Made by a program: the position numbers and the translations under genes. From contig NC_064039.1 of the NCBI RefSeq assembly GCF_932526225.1, positions 14,590,139 through 14,650,138 of the forward strand: a stretch of 60,000 nucleotides of DNA, read 5' to 3'. Every line of letters begins with the position of its first letter. Position 1 is the first letter of the stretch. Shown one piece after another: positions 59,401 through 60,000 of this stretch. The notes under the pieces were generated by a model, which saw only the letters and a program-made list of their open reading frames with translations, did not search any database and was not told where the DNA came from. Origin of the DNA: Nematostella vectensis (taxonomy: Eukaryota; Cnidaria; Anthozoa; Actiniaria; Edwardsiidae).

Positions 59401-59893
59401 CTTTGGAATATTCGCCTTGGACCACTGGTTGGGTTTCATATGATCAGATCTAGTCCCTTGTTATCGCTCAACCTCCTCCCCAGGTCATTCTCTGTCAAAA
59501 AGTCAAAATGGCGATCCATTTCAAGATGACGGCAGGTCGGAAAAGAAGGCTGTGGGGGACCAGTGAAGGCTGGACCAGTGACCACCTAGACAAGACGACA
59601 GAAATCTCGAACCTACAAAACTGCTCACTGGGGACGAGGTTGGCTATGGTTACGTTGACTTGCTTAACTTCTGTACAGATCACCTGGCGTAGGTGATCAA
59701 GGCTCAAACTTCTCAGTTCCCTGTTGCTTCCTTCCTGGGGTACCATCGATTTACAATATGTTATCTACAGTTGCCGATAGATGGTAAATAACCTTTCTTT
59801 TTTATTTGTAGCTGTTTTGCTCGGTATCGCAGACGCGTTCAGCACGGCTCGTGGTGCACTTGGTCTGAAAATCACAGAGACTAAACTCGACAG
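41424..59893 (+). CDS. INPP5F: Sac2-type phosphoinositide phosphatase, 5' part, 23 coding exons seen, continues past window
   Basis: Sac-domain phosphatase of endosomes and plasma membrane, known in vertebrates to remove the 4-phosphate from PtdIns4P. Exons: 41424-41520, 41661-41741, 43675-43811, 44619-44750 (or to 44804), 45276-45335, 45815-45937, 46092-46148, 46245-46422, 46920-46987, 47755-47866, 48175-48242, 48431-48469, 48763-48848, 49245-49322, 50143-50263, 50918-51046, 51552-51622, 51713-51759, 52962-53160, 53707-53781, 58385-58458, 58954-59076, 59812-59893; phases agree. It starts MELYQARDNFIIKDAYFSLW, like vertebrate Sac2. Hallmarks: GVIGKIQFF, RYKRRGVDDDGEVANYVETE, SVPVFWSQPGYKY, the catalytic CX5RT loop CMDCLDRTNVVQ, ANNGDAISRQYAGTAALKGD and YYLNRFKAAYRQ. 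Exons 21-23 enter the Sac2-specific hSac2 homology region. About 745 residues are present; the C-terminal third is outside. Confidence 0.95.
43763..44078. repeat. Tandem array, 6 copies of 52-57 bp, containing the INPP5F exon 3 donor
   Basis: The exon 3 end (CTTTCACCCGGAGATGTACC then TGAGCTGGAACTGGAT) and donor GTAAGTATACC repeat with GT at 43812, 43864, 43916, 43968, 44020 and 44077; the last unit has a 5-base insertion. The first donor is the one joined to the coding exon. Confidence 0.95.
44824..45118. repeat. Degenerate TATATGGAGGTTGTCCACT tandem repeat
   Basis: Roughly eight to ten diverged units of a TATATGGAGG/TTGTCCACTTAATGGAGG phrase follow INPP5F exon 4. Units are irregular (about 20-35 bases), so this is an old array. 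Confidence 0.75.
48808..48995. repeat. Diverged duplication of the INPP5F exon 13 donor region
   Basis: GCGTACAACTGCCCTCTTTT and the following exon 13 end, donor and intron start (GTAAGTGTTGTTGCCTTAG, G-rich run) recur once downstream from 48893. In the second copy the donor region TACTGGTAAGTG has become TACTCGTAAATG, so it is probably dead; a small insertion (TTTTGCATCAAGTTCGACC) is also present. Confidence 0.88.
49781..50148. repeat. Tandem array, 6 copies of about 70 bp, containing the INPP5F exon 15 acceptor
   Basis: TTGCTTGTATAGGAC-type junctions occur at 49787 (diverged), 49851, 49921, 49991 (AAGAC variant), 50061 (CATACAGGAC) and 50131 (the genuine acceptor). Between them lies CTCTCGTTGTACCTTCAGTC and a T-run that supplies a polypyrimidine tract to each copy. 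Period 70 for the last five. Confidence 0.95.
50143..50263 (+). other. INPP5F: INPP5F catalytic exon 15 (CX5RT P-loop)
   Basis: This 121-base exon encodes W-TDPKGIICEQRSVFRVN followed by CMDCLDRTNVVQAALAR. The CX5RT signature puts the catalytic cysteine at residue 457 if exon 4 ends at 44750, which fits the recalled human catalytic Cys458 and favours that shorter exon 4. Its 3' splice site (tail ...TTGCTTGTATAG) is preceded by five tandem copies of the same junction. Confidence 0.93.
52570..52888. repeat. Tandem array, 5 copies of about 64 bp, in INPP5F intron 18
   Basis: CGGCTATATGCATTATTTTC followed by TATACCACAGGCTCGTATAT and an ACTCGTT/ACTTGTTAACC-C-run segment, five units of 62-66 bases; two carry C homopolymers of 10-18 bases. 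Each unit contains an acceptor-like TTTTCTATACCACAG. The array ends about 75 bases before the exon 19 acceptor. Confidence 0.92.
53206..53290. mobile_element. Pogo/Tigger-type terminus fragment
   Basis: TA|CAGTGGAACCGCCCTTACTC resembles the terminus of the element at 32758-33253, but no matching opposite end is visible. In INPP5F intron 19. Confidence 0.4.
53405..53592. mobile_element. Palindromic MITE-like element, about 190 bp
   Basis: CACGTGACTTTTTGGGT at 53408 is inverted as ACCCAAAAAGTCACATG at 53574, with GTCAAA / TTTGCG continuing the arms. The interior is noncoding. Target duplication unclear. In INPP5F intron 19. Confidence 0.5.
53803..57801. repeat. 4.0 kb satellite-like array of a 13-bp unit (about 307 copies)
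   Basis: Consensus ATGYGACTCCYCC on the plus strand, with C/T variants at two positions and rarer ones (GAATCTTCC, CTACTCC). It begins 22 bases after the INPP5F exon 20 donor and fills most of intron 20. Private variants recur about 1001 and 1092 bases apart (77 and 84 units), showing higher-order duplication of roughly 1 kb blocks. Because three units make 39 bases and variants rarely create stops, very long open frames exist on both strands; none is a gene. Confidence 0.97.
57818..58157 (+). repeat. Dispersed repeat family D, copy 3
   Basis: Starts CGCAATTCGAGATAGAGAAA and continues TACAATGGCCATCGGTTCCT, AAATAACGTAAGGCCAAAAT, TTGATCATTCTTGCGCTATG, AGCTCAGGGACGAAAAGCTC, to CGTTAAGTCATGTTTCTCC. 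It directly follows the 13-bp array. Confidence 0.82.
58590..58950. repeat. Degenerate TGTGATTGGTTGGTTTGAC repeat ending at INPP5F exon 22 acceptor
   Basis: Roughly ten diverged units of TGTGATTGGTTGGTTTGACA plus TGTTAATTAT (about 30 bases). The final unit, TGTGATTGGCTGGTTTGACTC, runs straight into the acceptor CAG at 58951-58953. Confidence 0.85.
59058..59395. repeat. Tandem array, 7 copies of about 51 bp, containing the INPP5F exon 22 donor
   Basis: GGAAGAGGCCAAAGGTATGT and variants repeat with donor GT at 59077, 59128, 59181, 59232, 59280, 59331 and 59382; spacers contain AGAGAAACATTGGAATTTTT and CCCATGG. The first is the coding junction, confirmed because its one-base overhang joins exon 23 to give EEAKAVLLGIADAF. 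Confidence 0.94.
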
Positions 59894-59969
59894 GTAAGAG
59901 CCTTAGGTAAATATGAGAGCCCTAGATGAAGAGCACAAGTGTGACCTTTTACGAATATTAATTATGATG

Positions 59970-60000
59970 TTAAAGCCGCATTGTCACCAGTTTACTTCCG
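59970..60000 (+). mobile_element. TTAA-family MITE, copy 4, cut by window edge
   Basis: TTAAAGCCGCATTGTCACCA then GTTTACTTCCG to the last base: the same terminus as copies 1-3. The rest lies outside. Located in the INPP5F intron after exon 23. Confidence 0.8.

Noticed and set aside
59484-59560. Possible extra INPP5F exon after CTCCCCAG (GHSLSKSQNGDPFQDDG)
   Set aside because: Exon 22 joins exon 23 in phase to give EEAKAVLLGIADAF, as expected for the family, and the extra segment soon meets a stop unless a weak donor is used. It may be a rare alternative exon but is not supported.

Overview
This is a eukaryotic, almost certainly cnidarian (anthozoan, Nematostella-like) nuclear window. The reasons are: genes cut into many short exons with canonical AG|GT...AG junctions, AT-rich introns of about 100-3000 bp, a cnidarian-style tRNA-derived SINE, several palindromic MITE families, and an animal gene for cofactor-independent phosphoglycerate mutase, a family that vertebrates lack. 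The species is an inference; no search was run. Bacterial features (operons, ribosome binding sites, CRISPR) are absent.

Layout. 1-3229: intergenic, with a decayed non-LTR retrotransposon piece (minus strand) and one unexplained short ORF. 3230-29655, minus strand: a complete gene of 42 coding exons for a 2025-residue XMAP215/ch-TOG microtubule polymerase (CKAP5), reconstructed exon by exon with reading phase conserved throughout. 29656-31105: a 1.45 kb head-to-head intergenic spacer. 31106-39966, plus strand: a complete 12-exon gene for 2,3-bisphosphoglycerate-independent phosphoglycerate mutase (515 residues). 39967-41423: intergenic with a poly(A) signal and degenerate repeats. 41424-59893, plus strand: the first 23 coding exons of a Sac2/INPP5F phosphoinositide 4-phosphatase; the gene runs off the right edge. 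The three genes are unrelated housekeeping functions (spindle/microtubule growth, glycolysis, endosomal lipid turnover) and nothing suggests they work as a pathway.

What stands out is the tandem repeats. About fifteen minisatellite arrays lie in the window and roughly ten touch, or lie within about 25 bases of, a splice junction. In six cases the repeat unit itself carries a copy of the exon-intron boundary, so that intact or decayed 5' or 3' splice sites occur in series: nine donors at CKAP5 exon 34, four acceptors at CKAP5 exon 13, six donors at INPP5F exon 3, two at exon 13, six acceptors at exon 15, seven donors at exon 22. Where read-through was traced, it meets an in-frame stop soon after the true junction. 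A 4 kb array of a 13-base unit fills INPP5F intron 20. It and the 156-base CKAP5 array are both sandwiched between a splice donor and the same dispersed element in the same orientation to transcription.

Most long open frames here (1114, 1029, 527, 467, 195 residues) are by-products of such arrays and are not genes.
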